Assembly: GCF_004005495.1 (NCBI RefSeq)
Contig: NZ_RZYA01000009.1
Span: 186,001 to 250,000 of the forward strand
Length of the DNA: 64,000 bases
DNA from: Streptomyces antnestii
GTDB lineage: Bacteria; Actinomycetota; Actinomycetes; Streptomycetales; Streptomycetaceae
Direction: 5' to 3'
The notes beneath the pieces are model-generated. The model was not told where the DNA came from. It did not search any database and saw only the letters and a program-made list of their open reading frames with translations. Shown piece after piece: positions 25,147-33,682 of this stretch (position 1 is its first letter; the number at the start of each line of letters is the position of its first letter). The translations under genes and the position numbers were made by a program.

Positions 25147-27216
25147 GTGACGACCACAACAGAACCCGTGCTGCCCGCGGCGCAGCCCCCCGTGCTCGAC
25201 CGGCGCCGCCGCAACGTCGTCTTCGTGACGATCATGCTGGGCATGCTGCTGGCCGCCCTCGACCAGACCATCGTCGGCACGGCTCTGCCCACGATCGTCT
25301 CGGACCTCGGCGGCGCCGCGCACATGTCGTGGGTGGTGACGGCCTATCTCCTCGCGGAGACCGTCGCCACGGTGCTGGTCGGCAAGTTCGGTGACCTGTT
25401 CGGGCGCAAGGTGGTCTTCCAGGTCTCGGCGATCGTCTTCATCACGGGGTCGTTCCTGTGCGGACTCGCCACGAACATGTCGATGCTCATCGCCTGGCGC
25501 GCGGTGCAGGGGGTCGGCGCGGGCGGCCTGATGGTGACGGCGATGGCGCTGATCGCCGACGTCATCCCCCTGCGGGAGCGCGGCAAGTACCAGGGCGCCA
25601 TCGGCGCGGTCTTCGGGGTCGCCACCGTCATCGGCCCGCTCCTCGGCGGCTTCTTCACGGACCACCTGACCTGGCGCTGGGCGTTCTACGTCAACGTACC
25701 GATCGCGATCGTCGTGGTGATCGCCGCGGCCCGCACGATCCCCGTGGTGAAGTCGGCGGTCCGGCCCGTCATCGACTATCTCGGCATCGCGCTCGTCGCG
25801 GTCGGGGCGAGCGCGCTCATCCTGGCGACGAGCTGGGGCGGCAACGAGTACGCGTGGGGTTCCGGCACCATCATCGGCCTGTTCGCGGGCGGCCTCGTCG
25901 CGCTCGCCGGGTTCTGCTGGGTGGAGACCCGGGCCGCGCAACCGATGCTGCCGATGCGCCTGTTCCGCAACCCCGTGTTCGCGGTGTGCTCCGTGCTCAG
26001 CTTCATCGTCGGCTTCGCGATGCTCGGCGCGTTGACGTTCCTGCCGACGTATCTCCAGTACGTGGACGGCGACTCGGCCACGATCTCCGGGGTCCGCACC
26101 CTGCCGATGGTGATCGGTCTGCTGATCGCGTCCGTGTTCAGCGGCAACGTCGTCAGCAAGACCGGTCAGTACCGGCTCTTCCCGATCGTGGGCGCCCTGA
26201 TCATGGCGCTCGGCCTGTATCTGCTCTCCCTGATGGACAGCTCGACCAGCACCTGGCTCGCGTCGCTCTACATGTTCGTGCTCGGCGCCGGGATCGGCCT
26301 GTGCATGCAGGTCCTGACGATCGCCGTGCAGAACACCGTCGAGTACGCGGACCTGGGCACGGCCACCTCGGGCGTGACCTTCTTCCGTACGCTCGGCAGC
26401 TCCTTCGGCACCGCCGTGTTCGGGACGATCTACGCCAACACGCTCAAGACGAACCTCGCCGACGGGGTCGCCGCGGCGGCGCGGACCGGGGTGGCGCGGC
26501 CGGCCGTCATCGTGAAGGCCGCGCAGAGCCCGGAGGGGCTGCACCGGCTGCCCGCGCCCGCGCGTGAGCCGCTCGTGCAGGCGTACGCCGACACGCTGCA
26601 CACGGTGTTCCTCTGGACGGTCCCGGTCGCGCTGCTCGGCTTCGTCGTGGCGCTCTTCCTGAAGCAGGTGGAGCTGCGCGACAGTGCGCGGATGGGATCC
26701 TCCGACATGGGCGAGGGGTTCGCGTCGCCGCAGGGCGGTGACACGGTGCTCCTTGAACGGGCCGTCGGCAACATCGTGAAGTCGACCGACATGGACACCG
26801 CCCGCCGCATCCTGGAGGAGTCGGACACGCGGCTCGACATCGCGGGCGCGTGGGCCGTGATGCAGGTCGACTTCTTCACGCGGATGGTCGGGCACGCGAG
26901 CCTCGGCCTGATCGCGGGGAGCCGCCGGATGCCCGCGGAGGTGCTGCTGCCGGTCTTCGACCGCATGGTCGAGGAGGGCTATCTGTCCCGTACCGGGTCC
27001 TACTTCTCGCACACGGCGGCGGGCCGCCGCGAGGCGGACGCGATCGGTCACGCCTGGGGCGTCTGGCTGAGCGGCCGGGTCGAGGCCGACCTCGGCAGGC
27101 CCGCGGGCGAGGACCTGCGGGCCGCGGTGGACGCGATCGCGAAGAAGCTGCTCGTCGAGGATCTGGAGCACGGCATGCCGGCCGGCCACCGGAACAAGGT
27201 CCTGGCCACGTCCTGA
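25147..27216 (+). CDS. DHA2-type MFS multidrug transporter with extra C-terminal winged-helix-like domain
   Basis: A 689-residue drug:proton antiporter. Fourteen predicted membrane helices span about residues 20-515. Family motifs include LAALDQTIVGTALPTI (motif D1), GKFGDLFGRK (motif A) and WRWAFYVNVPI (motif C region). Standard members end at about 500-540; here about 165 soluble residues follow (530-689) with TDMDTARRILEESDTRLD and a helix-turn-helix-wing-like segment VLLPVFDRMVEEGYLSRTGSYFSHTAAGRREADAI resembling MarR folds. A pump carrying its own sensor is possible. Start GTG 25147 lacks a clear ribosome site and overlaps a six-codon open frame ending there. Confidence 0.88.
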   Translation: MTTTTEPVLPAAQPPVLDRRRRNVVFVTIMLGMLLAALDQTIVGTALPTIVSDLGGAAHMSWVVTAYLLAETVATVLVGKFGDLFGRKVVFQVSAIVFITGSFLCGLATNMSMLIAWRAVQGVGAGGLMVTAMALIADVIPLRERGKYQGAIGAVFGVATVIGPLLGGFFTDHLTWRWAFYVNVPIAIVVVIAAARTIPVVKSAVRPVIDYLGIALVAVGASALILATSWGGNEYAWGSGTIIGLFAGGLVALAGFCWVETRAAQPMLPMRLFRNPVFAVCSVLSFIVGFAMLGALTFLPTYLQYVDGDSATISGVRTLPMVIGLLIASVFSGNVVSKTGQYRLFPIVGALIMALGLYLLSLMDSSTSTWLASLYMFVLGAGIGLCMQVLTIAVQNTVEYADLGTATSGVTFFRTLGSSFGTAVFGTIYANTLKTNLADGVAAAARTGVARPAVIVKAAQSPEGLHRLPAPAREPLVQAYADTLHTVFLWTVPVALLGFVVALFLKQVELRDSARMGSSDMGEGFASPQGGDTVLLERAVGNIVKSTDMDTARRILEESDTRLDIAGAWAVMQVDFFTRMVGHASLGLIAGSRRMPAEVLLPVFDRMVEEGYLSRTGSYFSHTAAGRREADAIGHAWGVWLSGRVEADLGRPAGEDLRAAVDAIAKKLLVEDLEHGMPAGHRNKVLATS

Positions 27217-27253
27217 CCACGTCGTGAGCGCATCCTGACCACGTCGTGAGCGC
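27211..27253. repeat. Two direct 21-bp repeats at a convergent gene junction
   Basis: TCCTGACCACGTCGTGAGCGC occurs at 27211-27231 and again at 27233-27253. The MFS stop codon is inside the first copy. This is probably a recent slippage duplication. Confidence 0.8.
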
Positions 27254-27256
27254 GCC

Positions 27257-28012
27257 TCAGCGCAGCAGGAGCTGTGCGCCGCCCACGACGGTCGCCGCGA
27301 TCACGAGCCGCTCGAACAGCCGCTGGTCGATGCGGTGCACGCAGACCTTGCCGATGAACGCGCCGGGCACGACGAACAGGACGAGCGCGGCGTCGAGGAG
27401 CAGCGAGCGCCCGTTGATCAGGCCGAGGCCCGCGCTGAAGGGGACCTTGGCCGAGTTGACGATGAGGAAGAACCACGCGGACGTGCCCAGGAAGCCGAGT
27501 TTCCGGAAGCCCGCGGACAGCAGGTACATCGACATGACGGGGCCGCCGGCGTTGGCGACCATGGTGGTGAAGCCGCCGAGCACCCCGTAGGAGCGGGCCT
27601 TCACGCGACCGGCGCGGCTCGCCGTCTCCTCGACCTCCGGCGCGTCGAGCCGGCGTCTGCGCCACACCGTGACGGCGGCCATCAGGAGCAGGATCGCCCC
27701 GATCGACGTGCGGACGGCTGCGTCGTCGGCCCACATCATGAAGACGGTGCCGAGGACCACTCCCGCGGCGACGGCCGGGAACAGGCGCCACAGGGTGGGC
27801 CAGTGGGCGTGTCTGCGGTAGGTCAGCACGGCGAGGACGTCGCCCGCGATGAGGACCGGCAGCAGGACGCCGGTGGACTCCCGGGCCGGCAGGACGGCCG
27901 CGAAGATGGCGAGGCTGACCGTGTTGGCTCCGCTGACGGCCGTCTTCGAGAATCCGACGAGCACGGCGGCGGCGGCGAGGGCGGCGAATTCCCAGAGGGT
28001 TATGGAGTACAT
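27257..28012 (-). CDS. TSUP (TauE/SafE) family permease
   Basis: A 251-residue membrane protein of the sulfite exporter TauE/SafE family, which moves small organic or sulfur-containing anions. About eight hydrophobic segments in two repeats are visible (WEFAALAAAAVLVGFSKTAVSGANTVSLAIFAAVLPARESTG near the N-terminus; GVLGGFTTMVANAGGPVMSMYLLSAG at about 147-172). The two GxxKT/ANAGGP motifs are typical. Substrate unknown. It lies downstream of the GH32 operon but beyond a terminator, so it has its own promoter. Confidence 0.87.
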   Translation of the reverse strand: MYSITLWEFAALAAAAVLVGFSKTAVSGANTVSLAIFAAVLPARESTGVLLPVLIAGDVLAVLTYRRHAHWPTLWRLFPAVAAGVVLGTVFMMWADDAAVRTSIGAILLLMAAVTVWRRRRLDAPEVEETASRAGRVKARSYGVLGGFTTMVANAGGPVMSMYLLSAGFRKLGFLGTSAWFFLIVNSAKVPFSAGLGLINGRSLLLDAALVLFVVPGAFIGKVCVHRIDQRLFERLVIAATVVGGAQLLLR

Positions 28013-28050
28013 ACGGGAACAGATGCTAGACCCACGTATCGGGCCGCGTC

Positions 28051-28080
28051 AGGGGCGCCGCCTGCCGGGACGGCGCCCCT
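28051..28080 (-). terminator. Terminator of the fructoside operon
   Basis: Inverted repeat AGGGGCGCCG (28051-28060) and CGGCGCCCCT (28071-28080), 24 bases after the GH32 stop on the minus strand and before the TSUP start. Confidence 0.8.
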
Positions 28081-28104
28081 CCTGCCCAGCGAGGTGATGT
28101 CTCC

Positions 28105-29625
28105 TCAGGGCCAGAGCGGGCGTGGGCCCTCGGAAATGGATTCCATGCGCCACGCGTCGAAGCGGTCGACCGTGACGGCTCCCGTCGCGCCGATGCCGAC
28201 GCCGACCGCCTCCGTCGGGCGGGACGGGTACACGCGGGCCGTGAGCGCCCGGCCGTTCGCGAAGATCTCCAGCGCCGAGTGGTCGACGAGGACGCGCAGG
28301 GCGACGCCTCCGTCGGGCCCGAACGGCAGCTCGCCGTAACGGGGTTCGGTGTCGACGTCCGGGTCGAGGCTGCTGCGCTCGCGGCGCAGGCGCAGCGTGC
28401 CGCGTGCGGGGTCGGCCGCGTCCCGGGTCAGCTCGACGACCGTCCGCTCGGCGCCGTCCGGGGTTTCACGGACGACGAGGCGTGCGGTGGCGCCCGGGGC
28501 GAGCCGCAGGTCGGCCTCCAGGTCGAGCTGGTCGCCGCTGACCGCGTCGAGGCGGGCGTACGTGCCGTCGGTGAGGGTCGGCGAGCCGAGCGCGACGTGG
28601 TCGCGGCGCAGGCCGGCGAGCTCGGGCACGGGCGCCTGCGCGAGGGATCCGTCGGGCGCCTCGGTCAGGACGCGGGCCACGGACATCACGCCCGACCAGC
28701 CCGCCACCGCCGTGGCCTCGTCGTCCCTGCCTTCCTGGAGCCAGCCGAACATGACGCGCCGGCCGTGGGCGTCGAGCGTGGACTGGGGCACGTAGAAGTA
28801 GCGCCGGCCGTAGTCGAGCCGGTGCAGGGCCTCGGGTGTGAACGTGTCGCCCTCGTAGCGGCCGGTCCAGTAGAGGGGGTGGTGGGTGGTGCCCTCGTCC
28901 CAGGCGGAGAAGACGAGCACGTCGCTCGCGCCGACGCGGAACAGGTCGACGCACTCCCACATCGTGCCCGTCCAGTCGAGGTCGTCGGGGCCGCCGCCGG
29001 CCGCGTCGCCGGTGAGGAGCGGGCCGACGTAGCGCCAGGTGCGCAGGTCGGGGGACTCGTAGAGCAAGGCGGTGCCGCCGGTGCCGCGGATGCCCGAGCC
29101 GATCAGCTGGCGCCAGACCGCTCCCTCACGCCATACGCAGTGGTCGCGGAACGCGGTGATGTCGGCGCCGGCGGGCGGGGCGGCGATGACGGGGTTGGCG
29201 GGGTCCTTCGTCCAGTGGCGAAGGTCGGCGGATCCCGTTGCCACGCACGGGAGTTCGCGGTCGCCGTGGCGGCCGGAGTAGACGAGGGTGGGCACTCCCC
29301 CGTCGTCGACGAGGACGCCGGACCAGCAGCCGTCGCGGTCGGGCCCTTCGGTGCCGGGCACGAGGGCGACGGGCTCGTCGGTCCAGGTGACGAGGTCCTG
29401 GCTGGTGGCGTGGCCCCAGTGGATGCGGTGGTGGGCCGGGGCGAGCGGGTTGTACTGGTAGAAGAGGTGGTAGACGCCGTTCCAGTGGGTGAGGCCGTTC
29501 GGGTCGTTGAGCCAGCCGCCGGGCGAGGTGAAGTGGAAGCGGGGCCGGTGCGGGTCGCGGTGGGCGCGCTCGGCCAGGCCCTCGGCGGCGGTCGGCGTCG
29601 GGAGGGCGGTGAGGTCGTGGGTCAT
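28105..29625 (-). CDS. Glycoside hydrolase family 32 beta-fructosidase, cytosolic
   Basis: A 506-residue retaining hydrolase of sucrose or fructo-oligosaccharides. The GH32 triad is intact: nucleophile Asp41 in GGWLNDPNG, transition-state stabiliser Asp161 in FRD, and acid/base Glu224 in MWECVDLF. The five-bladed propeller covers about residues 25-345, and the C-terminal beta-sandwich covers 365-500 with VDHSALEIFANGRALTARVYP. There is no signal peptide, so it acts on imported substrate. The start at 29625 overlaps the stop of the upstream ATPase gene by 4 bases (ATGA), so it is the last gene of the lacI-transporter-GH32 operon. Confidence 0.93.
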   Translation of the reverse strand: MTHDLTALPTPTAAEGLAERAHRDPHRPRFHFTSPGGWLNDPNGLTHWNGVYHLFYQYNPLAPAHHRIHWGHATSQDLVTWTDEPVALVPGTEGPDRDGCWSGVLVDDGGVPTLVYSGRHGDRELPCVATGSADLRHWTKDPANPVIAAPPAGADITAFRDHCVWREGAVWRQLIGSGIRGTGGTALLYESPDLRTWRYVGPLLTGDAAGGGPDDLDWTGTMWECVDLFRVGASDVLVFSAWDEGTTHHPLYWTGRYEGDTFTPEALHRLDYGRRYFYVPQSTLDAHGRRVMFGWLQEGRDDEATAVAGWSGVMSVARVLTEAPDGSLAQAPVPELAGLRRDHVALGSPTLTDGTYARLDAVSGDQLDLEADLRLAPGATARLVVRETPDGAERTVVELTRDAADPARGTLRLRRERSSLDPDVDTEPRYGELPFGPDGGVALRVLVDHSALEIFANGRALTARVYPSRPTEAVGVGIGATGAVTVDRFDAWRMESISEGPRPLWP

Positions 29626-30677
29626 ACGGGGGTGTTCTCGGCTTCCGGATCCGGCGTGTCCGCAGTCTTCAGGACACGGTGGGCGATGTCGGGGGCGGGC
29701 GCGTACAGGTGGCAGCGCACCCAGTGCGGCTGCCCGGCGTCCTCGCCGACGACGTGGCGTACGGGGGTTTCGGCGCTGCAACTGCCGTCGTCGTAGGGGC
29801 AGTCGGTGGGGTGGAGGACCGCTTCGCGCAGGCGTGCGCGTTCCACGGGGTCGTAGCCGCCCGCCCGCTCGGGGTCGGGGACGGCGGAGAGCAGCAGTCT
29901 GGTGTAGGGGTGGGCGGGTGCGTCCATGACGGCCAGCGAGTCGCCGCCCTCGACGAGTTCACCGGCGAACATCACGAGGGTGGTGTCGGCGAGGTAGCGC
30001 GCCGAGCCCAGATCGTGGGTGATGTACAGCATGGAGATGCCGCGTTCGTCGCGCAGCCTGCGCATCAGGTTGAGTATGCCGACGCGGACGGACACGTCGA
30101 GCATGGACGTGGGTTCGTCGGCGAGGATCAGCTCGGGTTCGACGGCGAGGGCGCGGGCGATGGCGACGCGCTGGCGCTGGCCGCCGGAGAGTTCGTGCGG
30201 GTAGGAGTCGAGCATGTCCTCGGTGAGGCCGACGGTCTCCATCAGCTCGCGCAGCGTCTCGCGGGTCGCGGGTCGGCCGTGCAGGACGAGGGCGCGGGTG
30301 AGGAAGTGCTCGATGCGGTGCACGGGGTTGAGCGAGCCGAAGGGGTCCTGGAAGACCATCTGGACCTTGCGGCGGTACGCGCGTGAGGCGCGGCGCCGCT
30401 CGGTGCGCAGGATGTCCTCGCCGTCGAGGAGGACGCTGCCCGCGGTGGGCTGTTCGAGACGGATCAGACAGCGGGCGATGGTGGACTTGCCGCTGCCGGA
30501 CTCGCCGACGAGGGCGGTGATGCGCCCCTTGGGAAGGTCGAAGTCGACGGCGCCGACGGCACGTACGCGCCGCCGCGAGAAGACGCTGCCGACCTGGAAC
30601 TCCTTGGTGAGGCCGCGCACTTGGAGGAGTGGCTTGTCGCCGTGAACCGACTCGTCGAGGTGAACTGGCTCGCTCAT
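29622..30677 (-). CDS. Oligopeptide/oligosaccharide-type ABC ATPase (OppF-like)
   Basis: A 351-residue ATPase of the Dpp/Opp class energising the importer. Walker A VGESGSGKST (about 54-63), signature ELSGGQRQR (about 163-171), Walker B LILADEPTS and the C-terminal oligopeptide motif with HPYTRLLLSAVPDP are all present. A Cys cluster follows (C-PYDDGSC), as in OppD/F proteins that carry an iron-sulfur site. It is coupled by ATGA to GH32 downstream and to the other ATPase upstream. In this context it most likely serves fructoside uptake rather than peptides. Confidence 0.88.
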   Translation of the reverse strand: MSEPVHLDESVHGDKPLLQVRGLTKEFQVGSVFSRRRVRAVGAVDFDLPKGRITALVGESGSGKSTIARCLIRLEQPTAGSVLLDGEDILRTERRRASRAYRRKVQMVFQDPFGSLNPVHRIEHFLTRALVLHGRPATRETLRELMETVGLTEDMLDSYPHELSGGQRQRVAIARALAVEPELILADEPTSMLDVSVRVGILNLMRRLRDERGISMLYITHDLGSARYLADTTLVMFAGELVEGGDSLAVMDAPAHPYTRLLLSAVPDPERAGGYDPVERARLREAVLHPTDCPYDDGSCSAETPVRHVVGEDAGQPHWVRCHLYAPAPDIAHRVLKTADTPDPEAENTPV

Positions 30678-31624
30678 CGGGCGCCGCCTCCTGTCAGGGC
30701 TGCCCAGCGGCCGGGGGCCACCTCGCGCAGGTCGGGGATGTTCGCGGAGCAGTCGGCGCGGTCGGCGGGACAGCGCACATGGAAGCCGCAGCTGTCGGCG
30801 GTGCGGGGTGCGTCGAAGAGGCCGGTGAGTTCGGCGCGCGGTCCCGTCAGCGGCGGGAAGGCGTTCATCAGGGCCTCGGTGTAGGGGTGCAGGGGCTGGG
30901 CGAACAGCTCGCGCGCGGGGGCGAGTTCGACGAGCCGGCCGCCGTACATGACGCCCATGCGGTCGGACAGCTCGACCATGAGGGACATGTCGTGCGTGAT
31001 GAACAGGACGGAGAAGCCCAGGTCGCGCTGGAGGTCGCGGATCTGCGCCATGATCTCCTGCTGGACGACGACGTCGAGGGCCGTGGTCGGCTCGTCCATG
31101 ATGAGCATGCGCGGCTCGAGGGCGACGGCCATGGCGATGACGACGCGCTGGCGCATGCCGCCGGACAGCTGGTGCGGGTACGCCTTGAGGCGGCCGGGGT
31201 CGATCCCGACCAACTCCAGTAGCGCACCCGCGCGTTCGCGTGCCGCGCGTCTCTTCAGCTTCTCGTGCGTGGTGAAGATGTCGCCGAGCTGCTCACCGAT
31301 GGTGAGGACCGGGTTGAGCGAGTTCATCGCGGACTGGAAGACCATGGCGATCTCGCGCCAGCGGAAGGAGCGCAGCTCCTTGGCGCCCATGGCGAGGACG
31401 TCACGGCCCTGGAAGCGGACGCTTCCGGCGGTGATCTCGGCCGGCGGCTTGAGTAGCCGCATCACGGCGTTGGCGATGGTCGACTTGCCGCAGCCCGACT
31501 CGCCCGCGAGCCCGAAGATCTCGCCGGGTCCGACGGAGAAGGACACGTCGTCGGCGCCGACGACGCTGCGGCCGTCACCGCGGTATTCGACGCGCAGATG
31601 ACGTACATCCAGTACGGGTTCCAT
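30674..31624 (-). CDS. Oligopeptide/oligosaccharide-type ABC ATPase (OppD-like)
   Basis: A 316-residue ATPase paired with the OppF-like subunit. Walker A AGESGCGKST (about 38-47), signature QLSGGMRQR, Walker B MLIMDEPTTALD and the C-terminal HPYTEALMNAFPPL plus cysteines (CGFHVRCPADRADC) define the D subunit. It overlaps the next gene by 4 bases, and the upstream permease gene ends 3 bases before its start. It acts at the inner face of the membrane. Confidence 0.88.
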   Translation of the reverse strand: MEPVLDVRHLRVEYRGDGRSVVGADDVSFSVGPGEIFGLAGESGCGKSTIANAVMRLLKPPAEITAGSVRFQGRDVLAMGAKELRSFRWREIAMVFQSAMNSLNPVLTIGEQLGDIFTTHEKLKRRAARERAGALLELVGIDPGRLKAYPHQLSGGMRQRVVIAMAVALEPRMLIMDEPTTALDVVVQQEIMAQIRDLQRDLGFSVLFITHDMSLMVELSDRMGVMYGGRLVELAPARELFAQPLHPYTEALMNAFPPLTGPRAELTGLFDAPRTADSCGFHVRCPADRADCSANIPDLREVAPGRWAALTGGGAR

Positions 31625-31627
31625 GGC

Positions 31628-32551
31628 TCACGCCTCCTTGTGCTTGCGTGAACGGCGGTCCCGCAGGCGCGGGTTGGTGATCTCGTCGACCGCGTAGTTG
31701 ACCATCGCGAGGGCGAACGCGACGAGCGCGATGCACAGGCCGGACGGCACGAACGCCCACCAGGCGCCGGTCATCAGGGCGCCGTCGTTGCCCGCCCAGT
31801 ACAGGTTGGTGCCCCAGCTGACGACGCTCGCGTCGCCGAGTCCGAGGAACTCCAGGCCCGCCTGGGCGCCGATCCCGAAGATCACGCAGCCGAGCAGCGT
31901 CGTCATCACGACGGACGCCATGTTGGGCAGGATCTCCCGGAACATGATGCGCAGCGGCCGCTCGCCGGTGACGACGGACGCGGCGACGAAGTCCTTGCCG
32001 CGGATCGACTTGGCCTGGGCGCGCAGGACGCGCGCGGAACCCGCCCAGCCGGTGATGACGAGGACGACGACGACCGTGGTCGTCCCCGGCGGCAGGAACG
32101 CGGCGAGGATGACGAGCAGGGGAAGTCCCGGGATCAGCAGGAAGATGTTGGTGACGAGGGACAGCACGTCGTCGACGATCCGGCCGAAGTACGCGGACGC
32201 GAGGCCGATGAGGAGGGCGACGGCGGTGGCCGCGAGGCCGACGGTGGCGCCGACGAGGAGTGAGCTGCGGGCGCCCCACAGGGTGAGGGCGAGGACGTCC
32301 TGGCCCTTGGCGGTGGTGCCGAGCCAGTGCGCGCCCGAAGGGGCCGCGCCGCCGGTGGAGTTGATGAGGGACGGGTCGCCGGGTTCGAGGACGGGCGCGA
32401 GGAGTGCGAGCGCCGCGAACACGGCCAGCAGGACGGCTCCGGACAGCGCCTTCTTGTTCCGCAGAAGCCGGCGTCCGAGCCCCGGCCTGCCGGAGCGCTT
32501 CTTCCCGGCGGGCGGGGCGAGCGGGCGTACGGCCGCGTCGGTGACGGTCAT
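31628..32551 (-). CDS. ABC permease (OppC-like)
   Basis: A 307-residue membrane subunit with about six helices. It has the Dpp/Opp C-type N-terminal cytoplasmic lead (RPGLGRRLLRNKKALSGAVLLAVF) and the periplasmic stretch SGAHWLGTTAKGQDVLALTLWGARSSLLVG, near-diagnostic for this family. The EAA loop DFVAASVVTGERPLRIMFREILPN (about 178-201) contacts the ATPase. It lies 11 bases after the OppB-like gene. Confidence 0.88.
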   Translation of the reverse strand: MTVTDAAVRPLAPPAGKKRSGRPGLGRRLLRNKKALSGAVLLAVFAALALLAPVLEPGDPSLINSTGGAAPSGAHWLGTTAKGQDVLALTLWGARSSLLVGATVGLAATAVALLIGLASAYFGRIVDDVLSLVTNIFLLIPGLPLLVILAAFLPPGTTTVVVVLVITGWAGSARVLRAQAKSIRGKDFVAASVVTGERPLRIMFREILPNMASVVMTTLLGCVIFGIGAQAGLEFLGLGDASVVSWGTNLYWAGNDGALMTGAWWAFVPSGLCIALVAFALAMVNYAVDEITNPRLRDRRSRKHKEA

Positions 32552-32562
32552 GACATGCCCCT

Positions 32563-33540
32563 TCAGCGGACGCGGACGCGCGGGTCGAGGCGGACGTGGA
32601 CGAGGTCGACGATGAAGTTCGCCAGGAGGACGGCCGCGGTGATGGTGAGGAAGATGCCCTGCATCAGCGGGTAGTCGAGGCCCTGTACGGCGTTGAGGAG
32701 CTGGTAGCCGATGCCGGGGTAGGCGAACACGACCTCGGTGAGGAGGGCGCCGCCGACCATGAAGCCGAGTGCCATGCCGAAGTTGGTGACGGACGGGAGC
32801 ATCGCGTTGCGGGCCGCGTACCGGAACATGATCCGCGAGGGGCTGAGGCCCTTCGCCTCGGCCATCGTGATGTAGTCCTCGGCGTTCGTGGCGATCATCG
32901 AGTTGCGCATGCCGAGCATCCAGCCGCCGACCGACACGAGGACGATCGTCAGCGCCGGCAGGAAGAGGTGCGAGACGACGTTCGACAGGAACTCGCCGTT
33001 GAGGCCGGGGGTGAGGCCGACGTCGTAGGCGTGCCGCAGCGGGAACCAGCCGAGGGTGACGCCGAACAGGTACAGGGCGCCCATCGCCAGCCAGAAGTAG
33101 GGGAAGGAGCCGACGAAGACGAGCAGGGGCGGGAACGCGGAGTCGAGGAACCCGCCGCGGCGCCAGGCGGCGACGATGCCGAGCAGGTTGCCGAGGACGG
33201 CCGCGGTGATCAGCGCGGTGATCCCGAGGAGCAGCGTCCAGCCGATCTGGGAGCCGATGACGTCCGAGACGGGTGTCGGGAAACGGGAGATGGAGATGCC
33301 GAGGTCGCCGGTGAAGACGCTTTTGACGTAGCCGAGGTACTGCTCCCAGAGGGGGCGGTGGTCGAGGCCGAAGAGTTTCTGCAGCTGGGCTATCTGGTCG
33401 GGCCTCATCGAACCCTGGGCCTGCGCGAACATCCGGGAGACCGGGTCGCCCGGCATGAAGCGGGGCAGCAGGAAGTTCAGGGTGAGGGAGGCCCAGAAGG
33501 CGAGCAGATAGAAGCCCAGGTTTCGCAGGACGAGGCGCAT
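32563..33540 (-). CDS. ABC permease (OppB-like)
   Basis: A 325-residue membrane subunit. The N-terminal helix NLGFYLLAFWASLTLNFLLPRFMPGDPV is typical of OppB/DppB. The EAA segment EDYITMAEAKGLSPSRIMFRYAARNAMLP (about 228-256) is present. It pairs with the OppC-like permease. It is separated from the binding-protein gene by a 142-bp gap holding a stable palindrome, which may reduce its expression relative to the binding protein. Confidence 0.88.
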   Translation of the reverse strand: MRLVLRNLGFYLLAFWASLTLNFLLPRFMPGDPVSRMFAQAQGSMRPDQIAQLQKLFGLDHRPLWEQYLGYVKSVFTGDLGISISRFPTPVSDVIGSQIGWTLLLGITALITAAVLGNLLGIVAAWRRGGFLDSAFPPLLVFVGSFPYFWLAMGALYLFGVTLGWFPLRHAYDVGLTPGLNGEFLSNVVSHLFLPALTIVLVSVGGWMLGMRNSMIATNAEDYITMAEAKGLSPSRIMFRYAARNAMLPSVTNFGMALGFMVGGALLTEVVFAYPGIGYQLLNAVQGLDYPLMQGIFLTITAAVLLANFIVDLVHVRLDPRVRVR

Positions 33541-33571
33541 GGTGGCGCTCCCTGTGAGGTGGGTTTATGGA

Positions 33572-33677
33572 GGAGGGGGGTGGGGGCGCAGGTGGTTGTC
33601 TGCGGGTCCGTTGTGGCTGGTCGCGCCCACGCGGCGGAGCCGCAGATCGATACAGTCCCGCGCCCCTGGAGGGGCGC
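33572..33677 (-). repeat. Streptomyces intergenic repeat element with palindrome between binding protein and permease genes
   Basis: The element contains GCGCCCCT-GG-AGGGGCGC at 33660-33677, 5 bases after the binding-protein stop. On the minus strand this is followed by a CGGGACTG tract and CGACCAGCCACAACGGACC. This layout matches the dispersed GGGGCGCGGGGAACTG-type extragenic elements. It can act as an intercistronic attenuator or RNA stabiliser. Confidence 0.65.
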
Positions 33678-33682
33678 TTACC

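Noticed and set aside
25018..27189. 723-residue minus-strand frame opposite the MFS transporter
   Set aside because: His/Asp/Arg-rich antisense shadow lacking hydrophobic segments or motifs.
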